Counted from the stretch's first letter, positions 1 to 8,821 are shown. The stretch: DNA of 64,000 bases from Nocardioides guangzhouensis (GCF_004519545.1 NZ_SDKM01000001.1:124001-188000), one strand, 5' to 3'. The notes: generated by a model from the sequence alone, not told the origin. A program made the numbers and translations.

Positions 1-342
1 CTCGGCGAGCCGGTTGCGGTCGAGGTCGGCGGTGTCGACCTCGCGGCGCAGCCCGGCGTTCTCGGTCTGGAGGCGATTGATCTCCTCGCGCAGGTCACCC
101 TTGGACCGGAAGTACGACGGCACGGCGGTGAACGGCCGCACGAACGCCGACGTGGTGCTCTCCACCGGGCCGAACCCCTCCCCCACGGCGCGGCGTACCG
201 GCTCGACCGGCGAGTCGCTGCCTCCGCGTGCGTCGAGGGTGATCAGGGTGACCGACGCGAGCACCAGGGCGACCAGCACCGAGCGCCTCGGGCGGTCACC
301 CGCCTCGAGGCGCCCCTTGCTCTTCCAGCGCTTCTCCCCCAT
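1..342 (-). CDS. mreC: Rod shape-determining protein MreC, N-terminal part
   Basis: MreC is the periplasmic scaffold that links cytoplasmic MreB filaments to the cell-wall elongation enzymes. The 114 residues present give a basic N-terminus, one hydrophobic segment at about residues 21-36 and, from about residue 85, a heptad-like region (LREEINRLQTENAGLRREV), which is the MreC layout of anchor plus dimerising coiled coil. The beta-barrel C-terminal domain lies beyond the left edge. The ATG at 340-342 lies 25 bp after the mreB stop on the same strand, so mreB and mreC form one operon, normally continuing to mreD and penicillin-binding protein 2. The identity rests on this architecture and on the position after mreB. 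Confidence 0.9.
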   Translation of the reverse strand, partial: MGEKRWKSKGRLEAGDRPRRSVLVALVLASVTLITLDARGGSDSPVEPVRRAVGEGFGPVESTTSAFVRPFTAVPSYFRSKGDLREEINRLQTENAGLRREVDTADLDRNRLAE

Positions 343-367
343 CAGTCCGTCCCCAGGCTCTGGTCCA

Positions 368-1396
368 TCAGAAGCGCCTCGGCTCCGAGACCAGCACCTG
401 CTGGAGGGCCTCGAACTCCTCGACGCACTTGCCTGAGCCGAGCGCGACCGAGGTCAGCGGGTCCTCGGCGACGTGCACGGGCATGCCGGTCTCGTGGCGG
501 ATCCTCTCGTCGAGGCCGCGCAGCAGCGCGCCGCCACCGGTGAGCACGATGCCGCGGTCCATGATGTCGCCGGCCAGCTCGGGCGGGGTCTGGTCGAGGG
601 TCGACCGGACCGCGTCGACGATCATGTGCAGTGGCTCCTCGAGGGCCTGGCGCACCTCGGCACTGGACACCACGACCGTGCGGGGCAGGCCGGAGACCAT
701 GTCGCGGCCGCGGATCTCCGCCTCCGGCTCGCTGGTCAGCGGGAACGCCGACCCGAGCGTCATCTTGATCTCCTCGGCGGTGCGCTCGCCGAGCATGAGG
801 GAGTACTCCTTCTTCATCCAGGCGATCACTGCCTGGTCGAGGTCGTCGCCGGCGGTGCGGATGCTGAGCGAGGTGACGATGCCGCCGAGGGAGATCACCG
901 CGACCTCGGTGGTGCCGCCGCCGACGTCGACGACCATGTTGCCGGTGGCCTCGTGGACGGGCAGCCCGGCGCCGATCGCCGCGGCCATCGGCTCCTCGAC
1001 GATGTAGACGCGGCGGGCGCCGGCCTGGTAGCCGGCCTCCTTGACCGCGCGCTGCTCGACGGCGGTGATGCCGCTGGGCACGCACACCACGAGCCGCGGC
1101 TTGGCGAAGTAGCGCCGCCGGTGCACCTGCTGGATGAAGTAGCGCAGCATCTGCTCGGTGGCGTCGAAGTCCGCGATGACGCCGTCCTTGAGCGGCCTGA
1201 TCGCGGTGATGTTGTCGGGGGTGCGGCCGATCATCCGCTTGGCCTCGTGCCCCACGGCGAGGATCTCGTTGGTGGTCGAGTTCAGGGCGACCACCGACGG
1301 CTCGTCGAGCAGCACACCCTTGCCGCGGACGTAGACCAGCGTGTTGGCGGTGCCGAGGTCGACGGCCATGTCGCGGCCGATCAGACTGTTCGCCAT
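368..1396 (-). CDS. mreB: Rod shape-determining protein MreB
   Basis: Actin-like ATPase that forms filaments under the membrane and guides lateral wall synthesis. The 342-residue length is normal. Visible actin-fold motifs are the phosphate-1 loop [11 protein letters not shown] (residues 13-23), the phosphate-2 loop [12 protein letters not shown] near residue 157 and the adenosine motif [13 protein letters not shown] near residue 285. The ATG at 1394-1396 follows an AGAGG-type ribosome site. mreC follows at 25 bp. In Streptomyces mreB lies next to ndk; here about 7 kb of other genes separates them. Confidence 0.97.
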   Translation of the reverse strand: MANSLIGRDMAVDLGTANTLVYVRGKGVLLDEPSVVALNSTTNEILAVGHEAKRMIGRTPDNITAIRPLKDGVIADFDATEQMLRYFIQQVHRRRYFAKPRLVVCVPSGITAVEQRAVKEAGYQAGARRVYIVEEPMAAAIGAGLPVHEATGNMVVDVGGGTTEVAVISLGGIVTSLSIRTAGDDLDQAVIAWMKKEYSLMLGERTAEEIKMTLGSAFPLTSEPEAEIRGRDMVSGLPRTVVVSSAEVRQALEEPLHMIVDAVRSTLDQTPPELAGDIMDRGIVLTGGGALLRGLDERIRHETGMPVHVAEDPLTSVALGSGKCVEEFEALQQVLVSEPRRF

Positions 1397-1434
1397 GCGC
1401 GGGTACCTCTGTGACTCGTGGGGAAGATGAGACG

Positions 1435-1440
1435 AGCGTA
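1435..1440 (-). promoter_or_regulatory. Candidate -10 element for mreBC (TACGCT)
   Basis: On the minus strand TACGCT fits the actinobacterial TAnnnT -10 pattern and lies 38 bp before the mreB ATG, leaving a leader of about 30 bases that contains the ribosome-binding site. No clear -35 box was seen. Confidence 0.4.
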
Positions 1441-1486
1441 GGTTCCGGGCACGCCGAAGCCGTGGAGGACACGCTGCGGACAGGGG

Positions 1487-2029
1487 TCAGCCGAGCTGGA
1501 TCGGGTCCTTGTCGACGGAGTAGTCGCCGGCACGGTCGCGGCCGATCCCGAAGCACTCGTCGGTGCCCCCGGAGAAGAGGTACGCCGGCTCCTGGTCGAG
1601 CCGCGACAGGCGGAGGGTGAGGTCGTCCTTCGTGCCGCGCACGGTGGCCTCGTCGACCACCTCGGCCTCGAAGCCGGCCTGGGTCAGCAGTCCCGCGAGC
1701 CGGGTGAGGTCGGCCCGGGTGGGAGCCACGGCGAGGTCGAGCCGCCCGTTGACGGAGTAGGCGTAGCCGGTGGCACCCCGGAGGTCGCTGCGGCACGTGT
1801 CGTAGTTGCCCTGGCTGAACCGCAGCTGCGCGGGCAGGCCGGCGGTGACCGTGTCGAGGGCGGCGGTGAGCTCCGTGACCGTCTGGTCCCGGCTGTCCCG
1901 CAGGCCCTGCTCCTGCGCCTCCTCCTCACCCGAGCCCGGTCGGCACCCGGTCATCGCCACCACCCCCAGGATCACGCCCACCAGCACGACGGCCAGCCGG
2001 ACGACCGGACCGGACCCGCGGCCCATCAT
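1487..2029 (-). CDS. Small lipoprotein, last gene of the WxG-hydrolase cassette
   Basis: 180-residue predicted lipoprotein. A hydrophobic signal (RLAVVLVGVILGVVAMTGC) ends in a lipobox-like MTGC, so Cys29 would be lipid-modified after cleavage. The mature part is acidic at first, then a mixed alpha/beta-looking domain with two cysteines (CRSDL and ECFGIG). No family was recognised. The start was set by the 4-base ATGA overlap with the stop of the hydrolase gene (2026-2028), which implies translational coupling. Its place directly after a WxG-type hydrolase suggests a surface partner or immunity-like role, but that is inference only. Confidence 0.8.
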   Translation of the reverse strand: MMGRGSGPVVRLAVVLVGVILGVVAMTGCRPGSGEEEAQEQGLRDSRDQTVTELTAALDTVTAGLPAQLRFSQGNYDTCRSDLRGATGYAYSVNGRLDLAVAPTRADLTRLAGLLTQAGFEAEVVDEATVRGTKDDLTLRLSRLDQEPAYLFSGGTDECFGIGRDRAGDYSVDKDPIQLG

Positions 2030-3837
2030 GGCACCCGCTGACGTGTCGACGGACGCTCGATGTCGGCGTCGGCCTCCGGGTCGCGCGGGCCGTCGTACCA
2101 CGGGTCGTGGACGTGGTCGGCCCGCATCAGGTCCTCGTCGCCGGTGTGGCCGGTGACCACCTGGCTCATGTTCCACAGCGACTCCGTGTCGGGGTCGTAG
2201 TAGCCGGTGTGCATGTCCAGCGAGTTGCTGTGCTCCCAGACGATCGTGTCGGGGACGCCGGGGGTCGGGTCGACCCACCAGTCCGGCGGGCCGCCGCGTG
2301 CGACGTCCTCGGCCTGGAACCGCCGGCCACCGAAGTCGTCCTCGGCCGGGTCCCGGCCGAGGCCGGCCCCGAGCGCGTCCCCCTTGTTGACCCAGCCCTT
2401 GTCGCCGAGGTCGGCCACCGGGTCGTCGGAGTTGCGGCCCACGAAGAAGTGGCCGTCCGGCACGTCGAGGTCGCCCACGTCGGCGGCGTTCGCGCCGAGG
2501 CCCGGGCTGCCGATCGCCACCGCCTCGTCGACGTCGACGTCGTGGTCGGTCAGGCCGTGACCCATCGTCGTCGAGCCGTAGGAGTGGCCGATCACGGTCA
2601 GGTGCGCCGGGTCGTCGCGGGAGGCCCGCAGCCCGTCGAGGGTGTCCGCGAGGCGGCTGCCGCCCTCGGTGGCCGCGCCCTCGAAGCCGACCCGGCCGCT
2701 GTCGAGGCCGCTGGGCGCGTCGTACCCGATCCAGGCGAGCGTTGCGGTCGTCTGGTCGGGGTGCATGCTGCGGGAGGCCTCGTAGAGGTCGCGCACGTTG
2801 GTGGCGTTGCCACCGATGCTGGTCATCTCGGTGGTCAGGCCCGGGACCGAGACGCTGACGTTCTGCGCGGAGTCCAGGTCGCCCACCGAGACCGCCACCC
2901 GCCCGTCCCCGTCGAACGCCGCCGGGTCGTAGAGGTAGAGCTGGGAGACCAGCGGCTCACCGGTGACCGGGTCCACCCGGCTGCGGGTGTCGGCCAGGGC
3001 GTCCTGCGCGGACCGGGCGTTCTCCAGCCAGCCGCGCTCGTCGTCCGTGATCGAGCCGTTGAACTCGAGCATCTCCCACGCCGCCACGTCGCGGGTCAGC
3101 GAGGTCTCGTTGGCCTCGCCACGGGCCCAGGCGGGGACGCCGTCGAGGTTGCCGATGGACCCCGGGGAGGCGGAGATGATCGCCAGCTGCTCGTCGCGGG
3201 TGAGCCCGTCCCACCAGGCTCTGACCTCCTCGGGCATGCCACCGCGGGGCATCCGCGACAGCGGCTCGTCGGCGGGGTCGGGGACGCCGCCGTACTTCTT
3301 CTCCACCTGCTCGACGGTCGCCACCCGCGAGAACGTCTGAAGCATGCGTCGCTCCGACGCCCGCACCCGCCGCAGCCAGCCGGCCACGTCGTCGGCGAGC
3401 GTGTCGCACGCGGTCTGGCAGCGCGCCGCGTCCGCCTCGAGGGCCGGGACCTCGTCCTCGCCGAGGTCGCGCGAGCGCTGCCACAGCCCCGAGATCCACT
3501 GCATCGCGTGGCCGCGGCGCTGCTCGAGGTCGGTGCGCTCCTCGACGAGCGCATCCATCTCGTCGGCGTGGTCGTCGGCCTGCTGGTGCACGCTGCGCAG
3601 GGCCAGCGACATCGCGTCGGCACGGTGGCCGATCGGCGCGATGTCCTGGTGGTACGCCGCGGCGTCGCTGCCCTGCCAGTCGCCGATGCGCGCGCTGCCG
3701 CCCACGAAGGTGCCGAGGTCGTCGATCTGCGCGGACGCCGAGCGCAGGCTGCGGGCGAAGCCGCGGATGGTCTCCGGCTCGACGTCGAGCTCCGGCGCCT
3801 CCGGCGGGTTCGCGGGGATCACGACCCGGTCGTTCAT
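2026..3837 (-). CDS. WxG-hairpin protein fused to a DUF1023-type alpha/beta hydrolase
   Basis: 603 residues. The N-terminal part is strongly helical with a WQG turn at 54-56, like the WxG hairpin of type VII (ESX) secretion substrates, followed by more helical segments to about residue 200. The C-terminal half is an alpha/beta hydrolase: the nucleophile elbow GHSYGS puts the serine at residue 419, and the region resembles Pfam Abhydrolase_8 (DUF1023). No signal peptide or membrane segment is visible, as expected for a WxG-dependent secreted enzyme. The ATG at 3835-3837 overlaps the stop of the 98-residue WXG100-sized gene (ATGA), and the lipoprotein gene overlaps its own stop. A role as exported lipase/esterase or toxin is inferred. 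Confidence 0.85.
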   Translation of the reverse strand: MNDRVVIPANPPEAPELDVEPETIRGFARSLRSASAQIDDLGTFVGGSARIGDWQGSDAAAYHQDIAPIGHRADAMSLALRSVHQQADDHADEMDALVEERTDLEQRRGHAMQWISGLWQRSRDLGEDEVPALEADAARCQTACDTLADDVAGWLRRVRASERRMLQTFSRVATVEQVEKKYGGVPDPADEPLSRMPRGGMPEEVRAWWDGLTRDEQLAIISASPGSIGNLDGVPAWARGEANETSLTRDVAAWEMLEFNGSITDDERGWLENARSAQDALADTRSRVDPVTGEPLVSQLYLYDPAAFDGDGRVAVSVGDLDSAQNVSVSVPGLTTEMTSIGGNATNVRDLYEASRSMHPDQTTATLAWIGYDAPSGLDSGRVGFEGAATEGGSRLADTLDGLRASRDDPAHLTVIGHSYGSTTMGHGLTDHDVDVDEAVAIGSPGLGANAADVGDLDVPDGHFFVGRNSDDPVADLGDKGWVNKGDALGAGLGRDPAEDDFGGRRFQAEDVARGGPPDWWVDPTPGVPDTIVWEHSNSLDMHTGYYDPDTESLWNMSQVVTGHTGDEDLMRADHVHDPWYDGPRDPEADADIERPSTRQRVP

Positions 3838-4130
3838 CGCCGCTCCTCGACGTAGGCCTGGAGCAGGAAGCGGCTCGCGACCACGCCCTCGGTGTCGAGA
3901 TAGGTGCGGATGACCTCGCGCAGCCCGTCGGCCTGGCCCTCGGATCGGGTGCCGAGAGCGTCGGTGAACCGCTCCCAGTCCCCGATGAAGCGGGCGGCCG
4001 GGCCGGCGACCGCGGCGGTGAAGCCGCTGGTGGTGGCGCCGCCCACCAGGTCCGCGGCGGAGGCGAGGTCGATGTGCTGCTGGTCCCAGGCGCGGGAGGC
4101 CAGGCCGACGGTGACCGGGACCAGCTCCAT
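3834..4130 (-). CDS. WXG100-sized helical protein
   Basis: 98 residues, the length of ESAT-6/WXG100 proteins, predicted mostly helical with a central DWERF turn (Trp52) where WXG100 proteins carry WxG. The strict glycine is missing, so membership of the family is likely but not certain. It has no signal peptide. Its start overlaps the stop of the upstream gene as TGATG, and its stop overlaps the ATG of the WxG hydrolase, so the proteins should be made in step. Such small proteins usually form helical-bundle pairs with a larger partner. A chaperone or co-secretion role for the hydrolase is inferred. Confidence 0.75.
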   Translation of the reverse strand: MELVPVTVGLASRAWDQQHIDLASAADLVGGATTSGFTAAVAGPAARFIGDWERFTDALGTRSEGQADGLREVIRTYLDTEGVVASRFLLQAYVEERR

Positions 4131-4729
4131 CAGCCGTCCCCCTCGACCGGGTCGACGGCCGGGTCGACGGCCGGGTCGACGGCCGGGTCGACGGTCGGGT
4201 CGACGGCAGGGTCGACGGTTGGGTCGACGGTCGGGCCGACCACGACCGGCGGCGAGGCGACCTCGAGGACGACCACCCCGGTGGCCGGCGCGTGCGAGGC
4301 GGTGACGGTGGCGCCGGCCCGCTCGGCGAGCAGCCGGTCGACAGGGCCGGGGATCCGCTGCACGGTCCAGCCGTGGAGGGCGTCCCGGAGCCGGGACAGC
4401 ATCGCCGCGCCGTCCCGGGTCTCGCGAGCGACCGCCTGGGCGGTCGCGACCCGGACCCCGGCGCCACGCCGGGTCAGCCGGGCCCACGGGGCGTCGGTGT
4501 CGACGGCGTCGCCGCCCCGCATGAGCTCCCAGAGGCGGGTGGCCTCGGCGCCCGTGCGCTCGGTGAGGGCACGGGCTGTGGCCTCGTCGACCACCGCGAC
4601 CGGACGGCTGCGGGTGCCCGCCTCCTCGGGCAGCACCACGACGTCGACGTCGGGGTGACGGCGGTGCACCTCGTCGAGGAACGGGTCCCCGATCGGACCG
4701 GGAGTGCGCGTGAAGTCCATGCCGGGCAT
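4130..4729 (-). CDS. Hypothetical protein with C-terminal VDP-repeat tail
   Basis: 199 residues, first gene of the coupled cassette. Residues 1 to about 145 form a soluble, mainly helical domain with no signal peptide and no recognised family. The tail consists of repeated Val-Asp-Pro-(Ala/Thr) units encoded by a 12-bp tandem repeat, then a short acidic end. ATG at 4727-4729 (MPGMDF) was chosen; the ATG at 4718-4720 and a start further upstream (4774) are possible. The stop overlaps the next ATG as TGATG. Because it is coupled to a WXG100-sized protein, it may be a cassette-specific chaperone or adaptor, but no function can be assigned from sequence. Confidence 0.7.
   Translation of the reverse strand: MPGMDFTRTPGPIGDPFLDEVHRRHPDVDVVVLPEEAGTRSRPVAVVDEATARALTERTGAEATRLWELMRGGDAVDTDAPWARLTRRGAGVRVATAQAVARETRDGAAMLSRLRDALHGWTVQRIPGPVDRLLAERAGATVTASHAPATGVVVLEVASPPVVVGPTVDPTVDPAVDPTVDPAVDPAVDPAVDPVEGDG
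4139..4240 (-). repeat. 12-bp in-frame tandem repeat (VDP[A/T] units)
   Basis: GTCGAC recurs every 12 bp from 4151 to 4228 (seven exact copies), with degenerate units on both sides. Each unit encodes Val-Asp-Pro plus Ala or Thr at the C-terminus of the first cassette gene. Twelve-bp units change length without breaking frame, so the tail may differ in length between strains. Confidence 0.9.
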
Positions 4730-4840
4730 CGTTGCCCCGGAGGCGCGCGGCGAAACAACGCCGTCCACAGGCACCCCGGAAGGCGGCGGCAGAAGAGGGA
4801 CCGGCCGCCCCCGACAGCCGATCCCCCTCCCGGGCCCGGG

Positions 4841-7618
4841 CTACTTCAGCAGGAACGTCGCCGAGGTCGTCGACCCGTCCGCGGTGGTCAGCGTGACCCG
4901 GTAGCAGGACCCCTTGCCGGCCGAGGGGGTCGCCCAGTTCTGGATCCACTGGGTCCCGTCGTACCGCAGGGTGGTGCTCCCGGTGTCGGCGATCATCTCG
5001 ACGGGGTCCGGCAGGTCGCCGGAGTCGCAGCCCACCTTCTTCATCGTGATCGCACCGACGGCGCCGGACGTGATCCGCGTGCCGGCCGGGCCACCCTTGT
5101 AGACGTTGAACTTCAGCGGCACGGTCGAGCCCGCCTTGACGGTGTTGACCACGCTGCTCGCCGAGCTCACGGGCTTGTAGAAGCCGTCGATCGTCCAGGC
5201 GCGGACGGTGTAGCGGCGGGTGGACCGAGCCGTGTTCCCGGCCCGGTCCGACGCGGCCGCGGCGAGGGTGTGCTCCCCCACCCCCGTCGCGGCAGCGCTC
5301 ACCACGCACCCGTCCGGCGTCACGCCGGAGGTCACGTCGGAGGCCTCGCAGGCAGTCGCGGGCAGCGGGTCGCCGAAGTCGTACACCCCGCCGTCCACCG
5401 GCCCGGCGGTCCAGCGGACCTCCGGCCCGGTGGCGTCGCGCTTCACGGTGACAGCGTCCTGGGTGGCGTTGCCCGCGGCGTCGGTGGCCACACAGGTGAA
5501 CACCATGTCCGCGGTGTCGGACCGGAGCGGGTCGGGGTCGCAGCCCGACCGGGAGGCCACGCCGGCCAGGGCGTCCGAGACGGAGAAGTCCACGTCGACG
5601 TCCGAGACGTACCAGCCGTCGCGGCCCGGGGTACCGGTCACGGTGTGGGTCACGACGGGTGCCGTCGCGTCACGCCGGACGGTCACGCTGTCGGTGGCCT
5701 CGTTGCCGGCCGCGTCGACCACGCGGCACGACCACGTCGTGCCGGCGCTGTCGTCGGTGAGCGGCGTCGGGTCGCAGCCCTCGTCGGACGCGAGCCCCGA
5801 CATCGCGTCGGAGCGGGTGAAGACCGCGGCGACGTCCGAGGTGTACCAGTCGGCCTCGCCCAGGGTGCCGAGCACCTCGTGGCTCACCTCCGGCTTCGTC
5901 CGGTCCACCTTGACCGAGACCTCGTCGGTCGCCGCGTTGCCCGCGGCGTCGGTCACGGTGCAGGTGTACGTCGCGCCCGGGGTGTCGAAGGTCAGCGGCT
6001 CGGGGTCGCACCCGACGGTGGTCGCGACGCCCGAGGTCGCGTCGCTCCGCGTGAACCGGACGTCCACGTCGGAGGTGTACCACCCGTTCGCGCCAGGCGT
6101 GCCATCGACGTCGTGGTCCACGACCGGGGCCGTGGCGTCCTTGCGCACCGTCACCGAGGCCCCCTCGCTGGCGTTGCCGGCCACGTCGGAGACCACGCAG
6201 GTGTGCACGGTGCCGGTCGTGTCGTCGGCCTGGACGATGCGGTCGCAGCCCTCGGCGACCCCCGAGCCGCCGCCGTCGGTGGCGTCCCAGTCGACCGTGA
6301 CCGGGCCGACGTACCAGCCGTCGTCGCCCTCGTCCCCGGTGACCCGCGCGGTGGCCGCCGGGGCGACCGTGTCGACCTTGAGCTCGACGGGCAAGCCGGT
6401 CGTGGCCAGTCCGGCCGCGTTCGTGGCGACGCAGGTCAGCGTGGTGGCGGCGGTGTCCCCGACCGTCGTGTCCTCGCAGCCGGCGAGGGCCACGGGCGTC
6501 GACGTGCCCTCGGTGACGGTCCAGTCGACGTCGACGGGCGAGGTGTGCCAGCCGTTGCGTCCGAGGGTGCCGGTGACCGTGCGGGAGACCACGGGGGCGG
6601 AGGCGTCCCGCTTCACCGTCGTGCTGACCGTGGTGGTGTTGCCGGCCCGGTCGGTCACCGTGCAGGAGTACGACGTCTGGGCCTTGTCGGTGGTGACCGG
6701 GACGTCGGGGCAGGCGGCCGGGTCGACGAGACCGGAGCGCGCGTCCCCCACCTTCCAGTGCAGCAGTGCGTCGCCGGTGTACCAGCCGTCGGCGCCCTGG
6801 TCGCCGCTGACGACCGCCTCGACGACCGGCGCGGTTGAGTCGAGGCGGACCGTCACGTTCACCGGACCCACCTGGCCGCCGGCGCTGCGCGCCGAGCAGC
6901 TGAAGGTGCGTCCGTCGGTCTCGGCGGACTGGGTGGCGTCCTCGCAGCCGGTGGTCGTGACCGGCGACTCCGGGTCCCGCACGGTCCAGTCGATGGAGAC
7001 CGGGCCGGCGTACCAGTCGGACGCTGACGGCGTCCGGTCGAGGACGTAGCTGATGTCCGGCGGAGTGCTGTCGGCCGGCGTGCACCCGGTGGTGGCGACC
7101 GTCCAGCTCACCTCGACTGGGACGGCTCTGTCGACCTCGCCGCCGTTGTAGCCCGCACCGCGACCGGTGAAGGTCAGCGTGGTGCTCTGGGCACCCGGAG
7201 CGGCGCCCTCCGGCACCGCGACCGTCACGGTCGAGGAGGTCGCGGGCACCGTCTTGCCCTTGTCGGCGTTGCCGGACGTGCCGGTGACCCAGTTCGCCGG
7301 GGTGGTCGCGCTCGCCGCCGTCGCGGTCACGTTCGGGGAAGCAGGAGTCGACTCCGTCAACGTGATGCTGACCGTGGTCGAGTTCGCCCAGATCTGGTTG
7401 CCGCTGCTCTGCCGCACCAGGTCGAAGCCGACCGTGCCACTGGCGCTGGCGCCCGGACAGATCGACCCCAGGCGCACGGCGGCGGTGTTGCCGTTCAGCC
7501 CGTCGCCGTCGGCCACCACCTGGTCGGCGTGGGCGACGGACAGACTCGTGGCGACCAGCAGCGCCGCTGCTGCGGCCGAGGTGGCACCGCCGAGAAGACG
7601 ACGTACGGACAGAGACAT
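4841..7618 (-). CDS. Secreted multi-repeat surface protein with GWY modules and a C-terminal PxKF-type domain
   Basis: 925 residues. Signal peptide: basic start, alanine-rich core, AHA cleavage site at 29-31. An N-terminal domain of about 170 residues is followed by seven to eight tandem modules of about 80 residues. Each begins near T/AxPVV, carries (D/G)WY(T/V) about 15 residues in, has two cysteines and ends with D-A-A-G-N-x-T, the pattern of bacterial Ig-like/fibronectin-like repeats. The last about 130 residues contain TVKAGSTVPLKFNVYKGG, typical of PxKF-domain proteins of actinobacteria. The start at 7618 has GGGGG 7 bases upstream. No LPxTG signal is seen. An extracellular adhesive or structural role is inferred from the architecture. 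Confidence 0.88.
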   Translation of the reverse strand: MSLSVRRLLGGATSAAAAALLVATSLSVAHADQVVADGDGLNGNTAAVRLGSICPGASASGTVGFDLVRQSSGNQIWANSTTVSITLTESTPASPNVTATAASATTPANWVTGTSGNADKGKTVPATSSTVTVAVPEGAAPGAQSTTLTFTGRGAGYNGGEVDRAVPVEVSWTVATTGCTPADSTPPDISYVLDRTPSASDWYAGPVSIDWTVRDPESPVTTTGCEDATQSAETDGRTFSCSARSAGGQVGPVNVTVRLDSTAPVVEAVVSGDQGADGWYTGDALLHWKVGDARSGLVDPAACPDVPVTTDKAQTSYSCTVTDRAGNTTTVSTTVKRDASAPVVSRTVTGTLGRNGWHTSPVDVDWTVTEGTSTPVALAGCEDTTVGDTAATTLTCVATNAAGLATTGLPVELKVDTVAPAATARVTGDEGDDGWYVGPVTVDWDATDGGGSGVAEGCDRIVQADDTTGTVHTCVVSDVAGNASEGASVTVRKDATAPVVDHDVDGTPGANGWYTSDVDVRFTRSDATSGVATTVGCDPEPLTFDTPGATYTCTVTDAAGNAATDEVSVKVDRTKPEVSHEVLGTLGEADWYTSDVAAVFTRSDAMSGLASDEGCDPTPLTDDSAGTTWSCRVVDAAGNEATDSVTVRRDATAPVVTHTVTGTPGRDGWYVSDVDVDFSVSDALAGVASRSGCDPDPLRSDTADMVFTCVATDAAGNATQDAVTVKRDATGPEVRWTAGPVDGGVYDFGDPLPATACEASDVTSGVTPDGCVVSAAATGVGEHTLAAAASDRAGNTARSTRRYTVRAWTIDGFYKPVSSASSVVNTVKAGSTVPLKFNVYKGGPAGTRITSGAVGAITMKKVGCDSGDLPDPVEMIADTGSTTLRYDGTQWIQNWATPSAGKGSCYRVTLTTADGSTTSATFLLK

Positions 7619-7674
7619 CGATACCCCCACGGTCGACGTTCGAAGGTGGATTGGACCACCTGCCAGTGCTCTGG

Positions 7675-7680
7675 ACCGTA
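7675..7680 (-). promoter_or_regulatory. Candidate -10 element (TACGGT) for the repeat-protein gene
   Basis: Minus-strand TACGGT lies about 57 bp before the ATG at 7618, in a gap without coding signal. It is a weak single-motif prediction. Confidence 0.3.
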
Positions 7681-7771
7681 GGGCCAGAACGAAACGGCGA
7701 CCCCAGATCTCCGTCATCCCGGGGGCAAGTGACGCGGAATGACCATGTCGCCTGGTTCCTTCCGACTGGGG

Positions 7772-8806
7772 TCAGGAGGCGCAGCGCGACGACCGGGACA
7801 TCACCGCGGCGCGATCCAGGCGGAGCACCGCCGGGACCACCGGCTCCCGCGGGTCGAGGTACGGCCGGGTGCCGCTCTCGCTGACCGTCCAGATGTCCCG
7901 ACCCACGAGCTCGACGTCCTCGCCGCCGGGGACGAACGCGTGCCGGCGCCCGTCGGGGGCGACCAGCTCTCCGCAGGCGGTCCGGGACACGCTCGACCAC
8001 AGCCCTCCGCGAGCCCAGGTCAGGCCCTGGAGCCGGGGCAGCGCACGACGCCTGCCGACCGCACGGGCGTCGGTCGCGTCGCCGCGCAGCCGCAGGTCGT
8101 CGACGCCGTCGGCCAGCACGTCCGCCACCCGGAACCGGACGACGCGGGCCGGACCGCGGGCCCGGAAGCTGCCGATCGCGAGCCGGCCGTCGCCGATCGC
8201 CAGCGTGGAGCCCTTCACGGACCGGTCGAGCCGCCACACCCGCAGCACCAGGTCGCCCCGCGCGCCGAGCCGCTCGGGGTCGAGCAGCCACAGCCGCTCT
8301 GCCTCCACCACCCACAGCCCCTCAGCGGTCGCCTCGAGGCCGCCGCCGTGCCGGCAGAACGTCGGGGTCGGCCGGTACACCGGGGCCGCGAACCGCTCCA
8401 CGAACGCACGCACCTTCCCGGTCCGGAGGTCCAGCACCGCCACCTGGCAGGGCCGGTCGCCGTACGCGCGCGCCCACCGGTAGCCCCCGACGTACGCCGT
8501 GGCGCCGTCGACCTCCAGCGCCTGCGGGACGAACCATCTGTCCACGTGTGGCAGCCAGTACGCCGCGCAGACGCTCCCGTCGGCCGGGTAGGAGGCCAGC
8601 TCGGGCGCACCCGCCCGCGGTGCCCGGCCCCGGACCTCGTCGAAGCGGACGCCGTGGCAACGCGCGGCCTCCGCCTCCGTGGCCGGCCGGTCCGCGTCGG
8701 CGGTGCAGGCCGCGAGCAGGCCCGACATCAGCGCCGCGGTCAGGACGGCGACGGCGGCCACCGGGACCGCCGTCCGCCCACGTCGTACCGTCGCCCCCCG
8801 CGCCAC
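7772..8806 (-). CDS. Lipoprotein of unknown function, possible beta-propeller
   Basis: 344 residues from a GTG start. The signal segment ends in the lipobox LLAAC (Cys34). The mature protein is rich in short strands ending in W/L-x-V or DG turns (for example GLWVVEAERLWLLDP, DGRLAIGSF, RDIWTVSES) spaced about 35-45 residues apart, suggesting a beta-propeller; this is inferred from pattern only. Several cysteines could form disulfides. The start lies 15 bp after the ndk stop, so it may be read through from ndk. It closes the accessory block between ndk and mreB. Confidence 0.8.
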   Translation of the reverse strand: MARGATVRRGRTAVPVAAVAVLTAALMSGLLAACTADADRPATEAEAARCHGVRFDEVRGRAPRAGAPELASYPADGSVCAAYWLPHVDRWFVPQALEVDGATAYVGGYRWARAYGDRPCQVAVLDLRTGKVRAFVERFAAPVYRPTPTFCRHGGGLEATAEGLWVVEAERLWLLDPERLGARGDLVLRVWRLDRSVKGSTLAIGDGRLAIGSFRARGPARVVRFRVADVLADGVDDLRLRGDATDARAVGRRRALPRLQGLTWARGGLWSSVSRTACGELVAPDGRRHAFVPGGEDVELVGRDIWTVSESGTRPYLDPREPVVPAVLRLDRAAVMSRSSRCAS

Positions 8807-8821
8807 GGTGTCAGGAACCGC

